The notes under the pieces were generated by a model, which saw nothing but the letters and a program-made list of their open reading frames with translations, did not search any database and was not told where the DNA came from. DNA of 64,000 bases, taken from assembly GCA_010279815.1 (NCBI GenBank), contig QEOQ01000207.1:2033307-2097306 (forward strand). The letters run 5' to 3'. The translations under genes were made by a program, and so were the position numbers. Position 1 is the stretch's first letter. Every line of letters begins with the position of its first letter. Positions 34,208-44,230 of the stretch are shown here, piece by piece. The stretch comes from Brachionus plicatilis. Lineage: Eukaryota > Rotifera > Eurotatoria > Ploima > Brachionidae.

Positions 34208-37200
34208 TATGTTATCTATAGTGAAAATAAAACAAAATTAAAGAAAAAAAAAGCTAATGCATTATCAACTCTAGTCGTAGAGATAAAATTAAATTTGCCG
34301 AGTGCAGCACTCTTTGTTTATATGGTTAAACCAGGCGTTTATCTGAACCGGCATGACTCACTTATTAAATTAGTATTTCAGCTTGACCAAGACTTAATAG
34401 AATTTTTAATTAATCTTGTTCGATTTAGTTTGTAAGAGTAATCTCAGGTGAATTGTTTTTATTATGAGAATTAAAAAACGCTTGATCAATTGCATTGTTT
34501 TTGTTTCGTTTGTGATTATTGCAATTAATAGTTGAATTGCAATAGCATATTTCTATCCATTAAGAATAAAATTAATTTTGCAATATTACAATTTGATTTA
34601 AAACTTTATTCGTTTTGGATTGCTGCATTGACCAGACACTTAAATAACACAAAATTTTAATTAATTTAGTTTTTGTTTTTGCATTAAATTATGAACTAAG
34701 AAATATTTCGTATGACTTTTGAGGACATAAATAAGTTGTCGATGAGCCACTATGAAATTCAGATATTAGGAATATACAATTTTTTTATTGATCCTCACTT
34801 GTCAAAATAAACATCAAAACTTTTTTTCTAATTTTTATTTTTTTCGTTTTATAGAACATCTTCAAAATATTAATAAAAATTTATTAAAATCTTTTCTAGT
34901 TAAAAAATGTACCTTTGGATCAAATCAATGTCAAGTAATTAGATTATTGTTCAAATAGTCAAGGAAATGGTGTCTTAAGAACGCTGCAAAAATCCAAATT
35001 TTATTCAATAAATGCTTTGAATTAATTATATTATCTCATTTTAGGGCTAAAAGATACTGAGTTTATTGACTAGATTTTTGAAAGAAATTCCAGGATATTT
35101 TAAGATAAAGCTCTAAACATTTAATAGTTTAGTAAGCTAGCAGGTATTTAGTAACAATAGATGGGACAAAGCTCTCTGGGATATGTTGAAAATTGACACA
35201 AATTTTAATTGACTTCAAGCTGGATTTGATTCATTGTTTTCATTGATAAAATATAAAGCTGGATTTAGAAAATTTAACTTTTTAACTTGAAAGATTAAGA
35301 GAGTAAATTAGCTTCTACTTAGAAATTTCAACAAGTTTTTTTTTCTAGATTTTAACAAAACTACATTTCAAGAGTGCCGAGTGATTGAAAGAATTAATTT
35401 GTCTTATTTTGACTATAAGATTTCGGTATTTTTAACAACAACAGACGACCTTTTTTCTTATTCCAGTCTAACTAATATTCTCTCATTAATCTTTTTTTAA
35501 TTAAAAATCAAAATATTTTAAAATGTAGCTAATAGACATCGATTACAAATTTTCAAAACTTTTATTGCTAATAGCTTGATCTAGAGCTATAAATGTCTAA
35601 TCGTTAATCGTTTAAATCTGCTCAATTTCAACTTTCTCTAATCGGTTTATGAAAAAAAAGCTCAATTTTGTTTATCCTCAGATTTTCACGAATAAAGACT
35701 TTTCGGAAGCTTAGAACAATTCTGTGGGTTAAAGAATTTTTTTCTATCAAAATAAGTCAAATGGCAGCATTTTGTTTTTATAAGAACACTTTTTACATTA
35801 TTAACCATTTTTTATTGAATTTATTAAAACAAAATTATAAAATTTTATACCAACTTAGAGTTTTTTTCCTGAATACTAATCATTTAAAAAAAAGGAATTT
35901 TCAAAGAACATACGTTCAGTTTTTAAAAAATATACAGTTTTAATTTTTATTTTAGATTTTGAGGTAATTAGCGAATTTGACCAAAAATCACAAAAGTGCA
36001 AAAAAAAAATTTCAAATTTATTATTGCTGTAAAACGTTACGGTGATGAAAATTACGGTGTTTTTAAATTTTTTAATCTACTTTACCAATAAAAAAGTTTA
36101 AAAAATTAATATTCATTATTTTGTAACTAATCTTGTAAGTTTTTGGTCATATCAATATAAGAATCATTTTCACTTAAACAGCTAAAAGAAATGATACCTC
36201 CAACAATACCGTCACTTCGTTTTTCAACAAAAAAAAATTTTTTTTTTATTATTTTTAGTGGTAATGGTATAGGTAAAAGTGGCTTTATTTTTCTCTTTAT
36301 TTTTACGAAAATTTCCGCAAATTTTGTTAAATTGACTTTTCGACATCAAAAATACTTTATAAAAATTTGAATTTTTTTTATTGAAAATAAAGTCCAGATT
36401 TTTTGAATAGTTTGAACTAAAATTTTTGCCCATTAACTAAAAATCTAAAAAATTTAATATTTTTAAGTTCTGCAATTTTACGTAAAATAACCGGATTGTT
36501 TGTAAGTGGGTGAAAATTTTGTCGGAAACAATTTAAAAATAAGGACTATATTTTCAATGAAAAAATTAGAAAATTTTTAATATTGAAAATTTAATTTTGT
36601 AAAACAATCCACTTTTAAATTTTTCTTCAATTCTTTAAAAAATTAATTTTCTGAAACTATTCTAAGTAGGTTTAAAATTTTATAATTAATTTTTATCAAT
36701 TCAATTTAAATGGTCAATAATGTAAAAATTTCTCGTATAAGAAAATCTTGCATATTATTTTCAAAGGAATCAATCGAGATTTTTAATTCGATTTGTTCAC
36801 TTAGTAGTGACTTAATAATGAGCTGAATAATCTCCTTTTTAAATTTTAAATTTTCTCATAATTTTTATTTATTTTAATAGTTTTTTGTTATTGAAATTAT
36901 GGTAAAATTTTGAACATTGTTGGTGCTGCAAGAGGGTTGAGAGCAATTCGGGAAAACCCTAGGGATACCAAAACTATTGATTTTAAAGAAAAATTTAAAC
37001 ATTTCCAAAGTCTCAAATCAACCAGATGAAAAATATTTAATTAAATAGCTAATTTGGATTGATTAAAAAATATGCTTTTGTATTCTAGTTCCGTTCTAAT
37101 AGTTTCACATTGAAATACGCCTGGCACTAAACGCTTTAAGAGATAATATGTTTTAGCCTTGTTAGAAGAGGACATCCAGCTTTTGATTCGATTCAGCTGC

Positions 37201-38600
37201 TGTTCTTATTCGAATGAACGAATTTGAATAGATAATTTCATTTTTTTTCAAAGCTTTTGGTTTATATTGTTTAAAATTTACATGCTTGTTTTAAGTGTGC
37301 TAAATATTTTGAATTAATTTGAGAATTATTATAGCCGAGTTTTGATGGCCAATTAAATAAGCATTGGATGAATTAGAATTTAAAAATTCGAATTTAAAAA
37401 AATGATTAACGTTTTTTGTTTTTTTTTCAAATAAATTAATTTAAAAATAAAAAGTCAAAATTTTTAATTGCAATATCAAAAAATACTTAAGTTTGTTACA
37501 ATTTGTGCAATTTTAAATTTTAAAAGTGCTTGATAAATTCCGAAAAAATTCTGTTTTAAATTTATATTCATTTTGGATTGTTAGTTGTCAACAAAATAAA
37601 ATTAGAGTCCGGAATTTATAGGAAATAATATTAAACTCTTTAGCACGAAATATGACTAAAAATAAATATGTCCAAGTTGTCACTCTAATTTATTAGCTAA
37701 AATTTTAACAAAAATTTTTCCAAGGTCTGACTAGTCTAGCGCAATATTTGCGCTCGGCAAGAATCTCAATATTTATAATCAAACATTGTTAATTAACTTA
37801 TAAACAATAAGTTTAGATATCTCTCTATTTATGTTTTTTAATTATATTTTTATTTAATTATCTACGATTGGATTCTGTTAATTAAATGTTTAAAACTCAT
37901 TTAATGTTCCATGCAAATGGGCTCTTTGAATATTTCTAAAGATAACCAGATTAGGTAGCACTTGCAAGCGCTCATTAAATTCGACCTCAGAGTCTTGCTA
38001 CTTGCACGCTTAAGCGATCCAACAGGAAGCACAAATTTGTTAGGGGCACACGTTCTGTCAACTCGAAAAAATTCGCATACTTAACCAAGCATGAAGAAAT
38101 ATATTAAGATAAAGCTTAATAGGAGCTGACGTCTTTTTATTCGGGCATTTCTTTATACTAATTAAAGGCCTTTGAGAAAGATTGATGATATTTTCTATTC
38201 TATCTTGTTTAAACATTCATTTGTTCAAATATTAGTTATTGAATCGATTATCAATCATTCTAAAACCAACATTTTTGCTGAGCAAATTTTGCCTCCAAAG
38301 CCTGGCTAAACTATATTTGGAAAAGTATTAAATGCCCAATTATTGTTTTACTCTATTTATCTTTAGTTTTACATTCTCAATTATAATGATTATTAAAAAT
38401 TGATAGTTTAAAGTCGACAGAGCATAAAATAAATTTCCTTCGATTGAAAACTTTTGCTTCGAATGATGCTTCAAAATTTAAAAGTTTCCAAATGCTGTTT
38501 TTAGTTCCATTTTTCTTGCTATTTAAGAGCCAGACTCTTTTTAAACTCTTATTCTCAATAGTTTATTTAGATAATTTGAAATGATAAACAACTAGTAGAA

Positions 38601-39857
38601 ATGAAAGCCATCATTCAAATGTTTAAGTTTATTTTATGTATCACTTTTGTCTCATGTGTCCCTGGAACCGACATCAATGATCCAACTTTGCCAACAACTA
38701 GTCTAAATGTAAATAGAAATTTTATTCACCACAATCCTAGACATCATTTACATCCGAGGACATACGAACAAACTGATGACTTCAATCAGCAAATTTTCAT
38801 AAATCAGTCAAACAATATACACATACTGGCAAAACATGGCCAAACAGTCAACTTACCATGCCTTGTTTTCAAACAGAAGCACCATGATCTATCCAATGTA
38901 AAAAAAAAATTTTTTTTTTTTCACTCTTATAAATTTTTTATTTATTCAAATTCTAAAGATTTATACAATATGGAATAAACTGAATGAAAAACAGCGTCCA
39001 GTGGTTCTGAGCATTGGACATCAACAATTGAAACAGGATATGAGATACAGGATAAGATTGATTAATTTCAACAAGCATGCTAAAAACTCGGATGAACCAG
39101 AGCAGGCTCAAAAGAGATATGCAATTTTGCCAGGACACCAGCTCGACTCAGACATGGCTGCTGTACCCTCACATTTAAGACACCGATATCTGGTCCAAAA
39201 TTGGCAGCTTGAAATCCGAAAAATTACTTTTGAAGACGCTGGCACTTACCAATGCTTGCTTCCATTAGTCAAACCAATAGTCAAAAATATTACTCTTCAA
39301 GTAGTGCGTAAGTGGTTATTTTAATTTTTTCAGTCCAGTTTTAAACTTATTTTCTAAAGCTGATCTGATTATTGAGCCAAGAAAAGGCAGTTTTAGACAA
39401 GATGATAAAATAGTTATCAAATGTCGAGCTACTTTAAAATATCAGCCAAAATTGAATCATAATTTAAATCAAAGACAGCAAAAACCCAATATTCACTGGT
39501 ATAAGGAAAATGAAATAATAAGAACTACTTCGAGTCGAAGTATTAGCAACGGGCCGCCTAAAATTGAAATAGATACTCAGCAGGACCAGGACGAAAATTT
39601 GCTGAACAGCATTTTGACCATTAACAATGCCAAGATTGATGACAGTGGCAAATACAAGTGCATATATGACAATATTCAAGAACAAGTCGATGTAAAAGTT
39701 ATTTATGATTGTAAGTTTAAGTGTTTGATTTTTAAAAAAAATTAAATTTAAATTTATAGATTATGAATATAAGAATTATTTATCAGTCGGCTCGGTTTTA
39801 AAGACTAATTTGCTTTCAAGTTTAGTATTAGTACTATTGTTCGTTTTGTGGTTATAA
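38601..39857 (+). CDS. Two-Ig-domain cell-surface protein, probably GPI-anchored
   Basis: Four exons: 38601-38897, 38959-39307, 39360-39710 and 39760-39857, giving 364 residues. A signal peptide (IIQMFKFILCITFVSCVPG) is followed by a His-rich linker. Ig domain 1 has Cys87, Trp104 (YTIWNK) and Cys198 in DAGTYQC; a long insertion (about 135-170) separates its strands. Ig domain 2 has Cys237, Trp262 (IHWYKE) and Cys316 in DSGKYKC. The C-terminus is a short stalk and a final hydrophobic run (LLSSLVLVLLFVLWL) with no cytoplasmic tail, as in GPI-anchored proteins. The layout resembles the Dpr/DIP, lachesin and zig-8 groups of neuronal adhesion proteins; which one cannot be decided by eye. The large empty region upstream would suit a tightly regulated, cell-type-specific gene. 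Confidence 0.85.
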
Positions 39858-40207
39858 TCAGAAACTTGTTCCAATTGAGAATGCAAAATAAAATATTTAT
39901 ATGGAAGTTTGTCATTCAGAGTTGTTAATACCTAGTTCGCCATGACAACAGTAAAATTAAAAAAATTCGATCGATATGAAGTTGATTGTTTAAAATTTTG
40001 AAAATATTTTTTTTTTTAATATTTTGTCCTACCTCTGCTTTTTTGTATCGAAATTTTTTTTGATTCTATTTAAAAGTAATTGTAATTTGTTTTCTTAGTC
40101 ATATAAAATATTTTTTAAATAAATTTTTTTTTCAACTCTTTGTTTCCCATAGAAACTCGAAAGTATTTAATCCCGAATTTTTTTGATTTAATATTTCAGA
40201 ATTAAAA
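39858..40207. other. Intergenic spacer, 350 bp
   Basis: It contains the 3' UTR of the Ig gene (aataaa near 39890) and the promoter of the small acidic protein gene. No other feature is seen. Confidence 0.5.
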
Positions 40208-40634
40208 ATGGAAGCGTGGCAAACCGTCAGAGAATACATTTCAGATAGCTACTCATTTATTACTAATGAAGCATGGCAGTTGGGTGCTGACACAAAATCC
40301 GGTTTTGGTTCTTTGTATACAGATATAGTCAGTAAGTTTTTTAAGTCAAATGTTCATCTAAAATATTCATGATTTAAAAAAAAAAGCCGAAACATCGGAT
40401 GTTTTTGTTGATATAGCTAATTCGATCACATGGGGCCAGGAACAAGAACCTGAGAAGGTTGAAACACCAGTTGAAGAGTTGGAGACTTCCACGAAATCGG
40501 CTTTTTTGGAGGATGTGAATATTTCTAATAAAGAAAAAATTGAGGTTTTTGCGGTTGAATCTTTTCCGAGCAAACAGAATCCTGAGATAGTTAATGTCAA
40601 TGGTTCGGAAAAAAAGAAAGAAAGCAATTTTTAA
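40208..40634 (+). CDS. Small acidic orphan protein
   Basis: Two exons: 40208-40331 and 40387-40634 (intron GTAAGT...AAAG), 123 residues. The phase is exact (DIV|TETSDV). The first 40 residues are aromatic and amphipathic (MEAWQTVREYISDSYSFITNEAWQLGADTKSGFGSLYTDIV). The rest is acidic with Glu/Pro/Thr/Ser (QEQEPEKVETPVEELE). There is no signal peptide or membrane segment. Codon use is clearly less AT-biased than the surroundings, which supports a real gene. No family is recognised. The antisense frame over the second exon (40367-40627) is a shadow. It sits downstream of the Ig gene on the same strand, but nothing shows a functional link. Confidence 0.65.
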
Positions 40635-41030
40635 AATTTAATTATGTTTTTATGTTTTTTTTTTTGGATTTTTCGGTAAATTTTAAATTTACAGTTTTTA
40701 TTTTTTATGATCTAAATGACAAGCTATCTTAGATTTCTATAAGGTTCTTTGAATTAAAATGCACTGCATTGTTTTTTTAAAAGCCACTTTTATGTGACCA
40801 CAAATCTTAAGTCAATTAATTTGGCTCAAAAAAGAATTATAAAAAATTCGTCATAGCAACCATTAATAGTTTTTTTTCTTAGCAAAAGAATAAAATTAAT
40901 TTAATTTAAATAATTTATTCAAATTAAAAATAATAAAATATTAAATAATTTTTCTAATTTTTTTAAAAGCTTTCAATGTAAACTGTTATTTTTTGATAAT
41001 TATTAAGAAATTCAAATTTTTTATTAATAA

Positions 41031-41170
41031 AGTACAAATTAAAACTAACTTGTACGCAGTTTGTTCTTCGTCTCTTCCTCAACTCTTCTTCGACTCTTCC
41101 TAAAGGAAAAGTTGAGGAAGGGTTGAGGAAGAGCCAAGGAAAAAAAATGTACAAGTAAGTTTTAAATTGT
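41031..41170. mobile_element. Hairpin MITE, copy A
   Basis: Terminal inverted repeats (gtacaaattaaaactaac at the left, its near complement at the right) are followed inward by cttgtac and by pyrimidine-rich/purine-rich complementary arms (ctcttcctcaactcttc against gttgaggaagggttgagg). The whole element can fold into one hairpin. The same structure and words occur at 60272-60405. Confidence 0.75.
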
Positions 41171-41622
41171 AAAGTAATATTCACATTAAATCTTAAAATT
41201 TAGATTTAAAAATTTTAAAGTAGACAAAATTTCTTTTTATGGACAATTTTAATTGTTCAAAACAAATTTTAAAGCCTAATGGGGTTTAAAAATGTATAAC
41301 TATTCTCAAATGCCTGAGGTTTCAAGATCCAGAATTATTTAAAATGATTAAAAAAAATAAATTAAACATGTTCTTTTTTTTCAGATTTAAATTAGAATTT
41401 AATATAATTAAAATAATAATCAATTCTAATTATTATTTTAACTATTTATATATAAGTTTATTCAATACTCGATTCAAAATTAAAATTTTAGGAATTAATT
41501 TTAATTTCAAATTAGATTATACTGTCAAATTATGTTATTATAAAAATAAATATAGAAGATTGCCATCTTTTTTCTCATATTATAAAAAAAATGATGGGTT
41601 TTAAAATTTTCTGAAAATAAAT

Positions 41623-42466
41623 TACAGCACTGTAAAAAAGTTAAGAAACGTTTAATTTTTTTTAGCCTCTATTTTAATTTTAACTTTCATAGAATAGGTT
41701 AGGATTATAATTTTGAGACAATTTTATTTCGACTAAATTCTTTATTTATTTAAATTCTTCTCTTAGATCAAAATTTAAAAAAAAATCTAGATTTGTCTGT
41801 CCATTCATTTGTTATTCCAATTAGACAAAGACTATTCAAATCATTCAATTTTTTTATTGTGAAAAAATAAAGAAAGGGGCTGAATAAATCTTGTAATAGC
41901 GAGTTTTTCTGCCTTTAATTAACATACTTTTATTGTTTCTATTTGGCATTGAATCTGCTTAGCTCTTAAAAATATTTTTAGGTATACGTTTACGTTTTGG
42001 TACCTCAATTATTAAGTATACTTACGAGACAATTTCTTTCGGCTTATTCAATGATCTTGGCTCTTGTTTGGCAATAGCCTTATCGAACCAAGTCTATAAA
42101 TTTTAAATGCAATTATGATCGAGACTGCTGGCAGGTCAAAATAAGACTCGGTCCATTCATTTGTTATTTCAATTAGACAAAGACTATCCAAATTTTGACC
42201 TAAGAGAAGAATTTAAATAAATAAAGAATTTAACCGAAATAAAATTGTGTCAAAATTATAATCCTAACCCATTCTATGACAGTTCAAATTCTTATACTTA
42301 GTAATTACTTAGTACTTAGTACGTTACACTTAGTAATTGTAAAATTTTTTTGAAATTCGAAAATTAAACTAGTTAATTCTTCATCATTTTGAGGATCATT
42401 TGCTCTAATAAATCTTTTTAATTCATTCAAAAATCAAACGTTTTTTAGCTTTTTCACAATACTGTA
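41623..42466. mobile_element. Decayed Tc1/mariner-type transposon
   Basis: The left end TACAGCACTGTAAAAAAG..aagaaacgtttaa and the right end (read in reverse) TACAGTATTGTGAAAAAG..aaaaaacgtttga are matching terminal inverted repeats of the Tc1 type, bounded by TA. Next to the right TIR, on the minus strand, lies a degenerate transposase C-terminus (ELKRFIRANDPQNDEE...). Inside are a second inverted repeat of about 95 bp (near 41690-41785 and 42195-42290) and a 45-bp direct repeat (near 41797 and 42151). No intact transposase remains, so it is dead or non-autonomous. Confidence 0.8.
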
Positions 42467-42836
42467 TAATACAGTGCCGATTTGACAAGTGGATTTCTGG
42501 TAATTTTACGTAAAAATTGGTAAAAATGAAAATGCCAAAAAAAAGCTCAATTTATTGAATTTTTTGCTATTTTCTAATAAATTTTGAAAAAAGTAGTTTC
42601 TATTTGTTTGATTATATTTTACCAATAGTAACATTTTTTACCTTTTTTTTTCTAATTTTTATGTAAATCTAGGTAAAAAAAGTAAAATATGGTAAAAAAA
42701 AAGTAACTTTTGAAAGAAAATTGAGAATTTTTTAATTTTTATAATAAACTAGCAGTCCGACCATCCGCCATTTTTGTCTAACTCTATATTAATTACCTAT
42801 AAAACAAAAAATAACACATATTTAATTTTTTAAATT

Positions 42837-43021
42837 TTAAGAATTATTCACTTTTTTTATTAGACTTATGTAATTATTACACTTAGTAATTGTAAAATTT
42901 TTTTGAAATTCGAAAATTAAACTAGTAAATTCTTCATCATTTTGAGGATCATTTGCTCTAATAAATCTTTTTGATTCATTCCAAACCATTTCTATCGGGA
43001 TTAGATCTGGTGAGTAAGCAC
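42837..43021 (-). pseudogene. Tc1-like transposase C-terminal fragment (minus)
   Basis: Reading from 43021 down to the stop at 42839-42837 gives AYSPDLIPIEMVWNE, then KRFIRANDPQNDEEFTSL and CNNYISLIKKVNNS. This is the end of a Tc1-family DD34E transposase, including the last catalytic Glu in PIE. The Asn of the usual SPDLNPIE is Ile here. Everything upstream of the third catalytic block is missing. The lower part (42881-42985) is nearly identical to the end of the element at 42330-42440. Confidence 0.85.
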
Positions 43022-43110
43022 GTGCTTTTACCTTGATATTAAATTTAAATTTTGCAGAATTCGCAGTATATTTTATTACTTAAAATAATTTTTTCTTTTG
43101 ATATCATTTC

Positions 43111-43173
43111 TAAATTAAAAAGGTATTTAAAGAAAATATGGCCCATATTTTCTTTAAATACCTTTTTAATTTA
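43111..43173. repeat. Perfect 31-bp-arm palindrome
   Basis: The arms taaattaaaaaggtattt... and its exact reverse complement meet around a single C at 43142. It is perfect over 31 bp and directly adjacent to a second perfect palindrome (43185-43233). Confidence 0.9.
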
Positions 43174-43184
43174 GTTTTAATTTA

Positions 43185-43233
43185 GTGAGTAAGCAGGTAA
43201 AATTGATCGGATCAATTTTACCTGCTTACTCAC
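43185..43233. repeat. Perfect 24-bp-arm palindrome made of transposase sequence
   Basis: The arms gtgagtaagcaggtaaaatt.. and exact complement meet around one G at 43209. The right arm runs straight into the plus-strand transposase fragment (…cctgcttactcaccagatct), so the palindrome duplicates transposase coding sequence in inverted orientation. Confidence 0.9.
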
Positions 43234-43288
43234 CAGATCTAAACCCGATAGAAATGGTTTGGAATGAATTAAAAAGATTAGTGCGTAA
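43219..43288 (+). pseudogene. Tc1-like transposase C-terminal fragment (plus)
   Basis: It encodes PAYSPDLNPIEMVWNELKRL followed by VRKS and a stop. It has the intact SPDLNPIE motif with the third catalytic acidic residue of Tc1-type DD34E transposases. It is interrupted at GTGCGTAA, where another repeat begins. It is the inverted partner of the minus-strand fragment at 42837-43021. Confidence 0.85.
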
Positions 43289-43629
43289 GTCTTAAAGTCG
43301 AATTAAAGTCACGGACTTAACTTAAAATTTTTTTGTTAAGTTAAGTCATTTGACTTGAATTATGAAATTTTGACTTGTATATTTGAAGTTAAGAGAAATT
43401 TTAGTTTAAAAAGTAAAAAGTAAAAACTTAAATTTTTCAAGTAAACTAAGTTTTATTTTGAATTTACAATGATCCAGAAATTAAAGGCTTTGTTTTTTTT
43501 TACTAATTTTTTAAAACATTGATCATAATTCAAAAAAAATTCTAAAGTCACGTCAAATGACTTAACATTAAAAAATTAAATCTTAAGTCATTGACTTCAC
43601 CAAAAAATGACTTATTTTTTTACGCACAA
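43280..43629. mobile_element. Inverted-repeat insertion (MITE-like) inside transposase remnant
   Basis: The ends gtgcgtaa and ttacgcac are inverted, and the inner parts carry repeated, self-complementary ttaagtca/tgacttaa words from both sides (for example 43343-43355 and 43556-43568). About 350 bp, non-coding. The start lies in the transposase fragment, so this element probably landed in it. Borders are approximate. Confidence 0.5.
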
Positions 43630-44230
43630 GTCTGAAATAAGCACTAAAAAAAAACACAAGTACTTTGAATTAACAAATCTTTGAAGTGGAATTAGAAAAA
43701 ATTTAGGTTCATAGAAAGATATTTGAATCAGCGTTCTTCAGGTCAATAAATTCTGTTTCGGATGCAAGAATTAAAGTATTTCAAAACTGTTACAGACGAA
43801 AAATATTACGAATCGTCTATCACAAAGTTATTACAAAAAAAAGTTTTACAGGAAACAAAGACAGAGCCGATCAGTAACACAATAATTAAAATGGAGATAA
43901 CGTGGGGATGGATTATGCTCTACAATGATATTAAATTTTAAGAATAAGAAATAATTTCAGAAATGGTTAAAAAAATGTGATGTTTCAGTGAGACTTTAAA
44001 TTTTCTATTAGTCATAAAGTAATCATATTATTGTAATAATTAATGTAAGTAATTATTGAATTTTTTTTTTAAAAAAAAATAGGAATAATTAGGCAAAATA
44101 ATAATATAAAATTTTTGAAACCATTTATTTAACAATTTTAAAATTTCAAAATTAATATTAAACAGTTAACAAATTAGCAAGAATACAATGAAATCTAATT
44201 TAAAAATTGATATTTTTTCTTTTAATCATT

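Larger units (their letters stand above)
25753..38600. other. 12.8-kb gene desert
   Basis: No confident exon was found on either strand in 12,848 bp, by far the largest gap here. It holds a TG/TCTG microsatellite (34177-34207), a 48-codon fragment resembling the start of a FLYWCH-type zinc finger (33812-33955), several GC-richer islands (for example 37725-37775 and 37945-38060), and open frames at 28573-28755, 34184-34435 and 35668-35943 that look like chance in AT-rich DNA. It lies directly upstream of a cell-surface Ig gene, so distal regulatory DNA is a reasonable inference; decayed transposons or a non-coding RNA gene are alternatives. Confidence 0.45.
40635..44230. other. Mobile-element cluster between orphan gene and NCBP1
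   Basis: 3.6 kb packed with repeats: a hairpin MITE (41031-41170), a decayed Tc1-type element (41623-42466), Tc1 transposase fragments in both orientations (42837-43021 and 43219-43288), two adjacent perfect palindromes (43111-43173 and 43185-43233) and a further inverted-repeat insertion (43280-43629). The remainder is AT-rich. The frame at 41344-41604 is composed of Asn/Ile/Lys/Phe-type codons and is likely chance. Confidence 0.65.

Noticed and set aside
34184..34435. 83-codon frame starting in the TG microsatellite
   Set aside because: The start MCMCVCLC is translated simple repeat; the rest has no recognisable domain.
41344..41604. 86-codon Asn/Phe/Ile/Lys-rich frame
   Set aside because: Its codons are almost all AT-only; it sits next to the transposon cluster without similarity to transposase.
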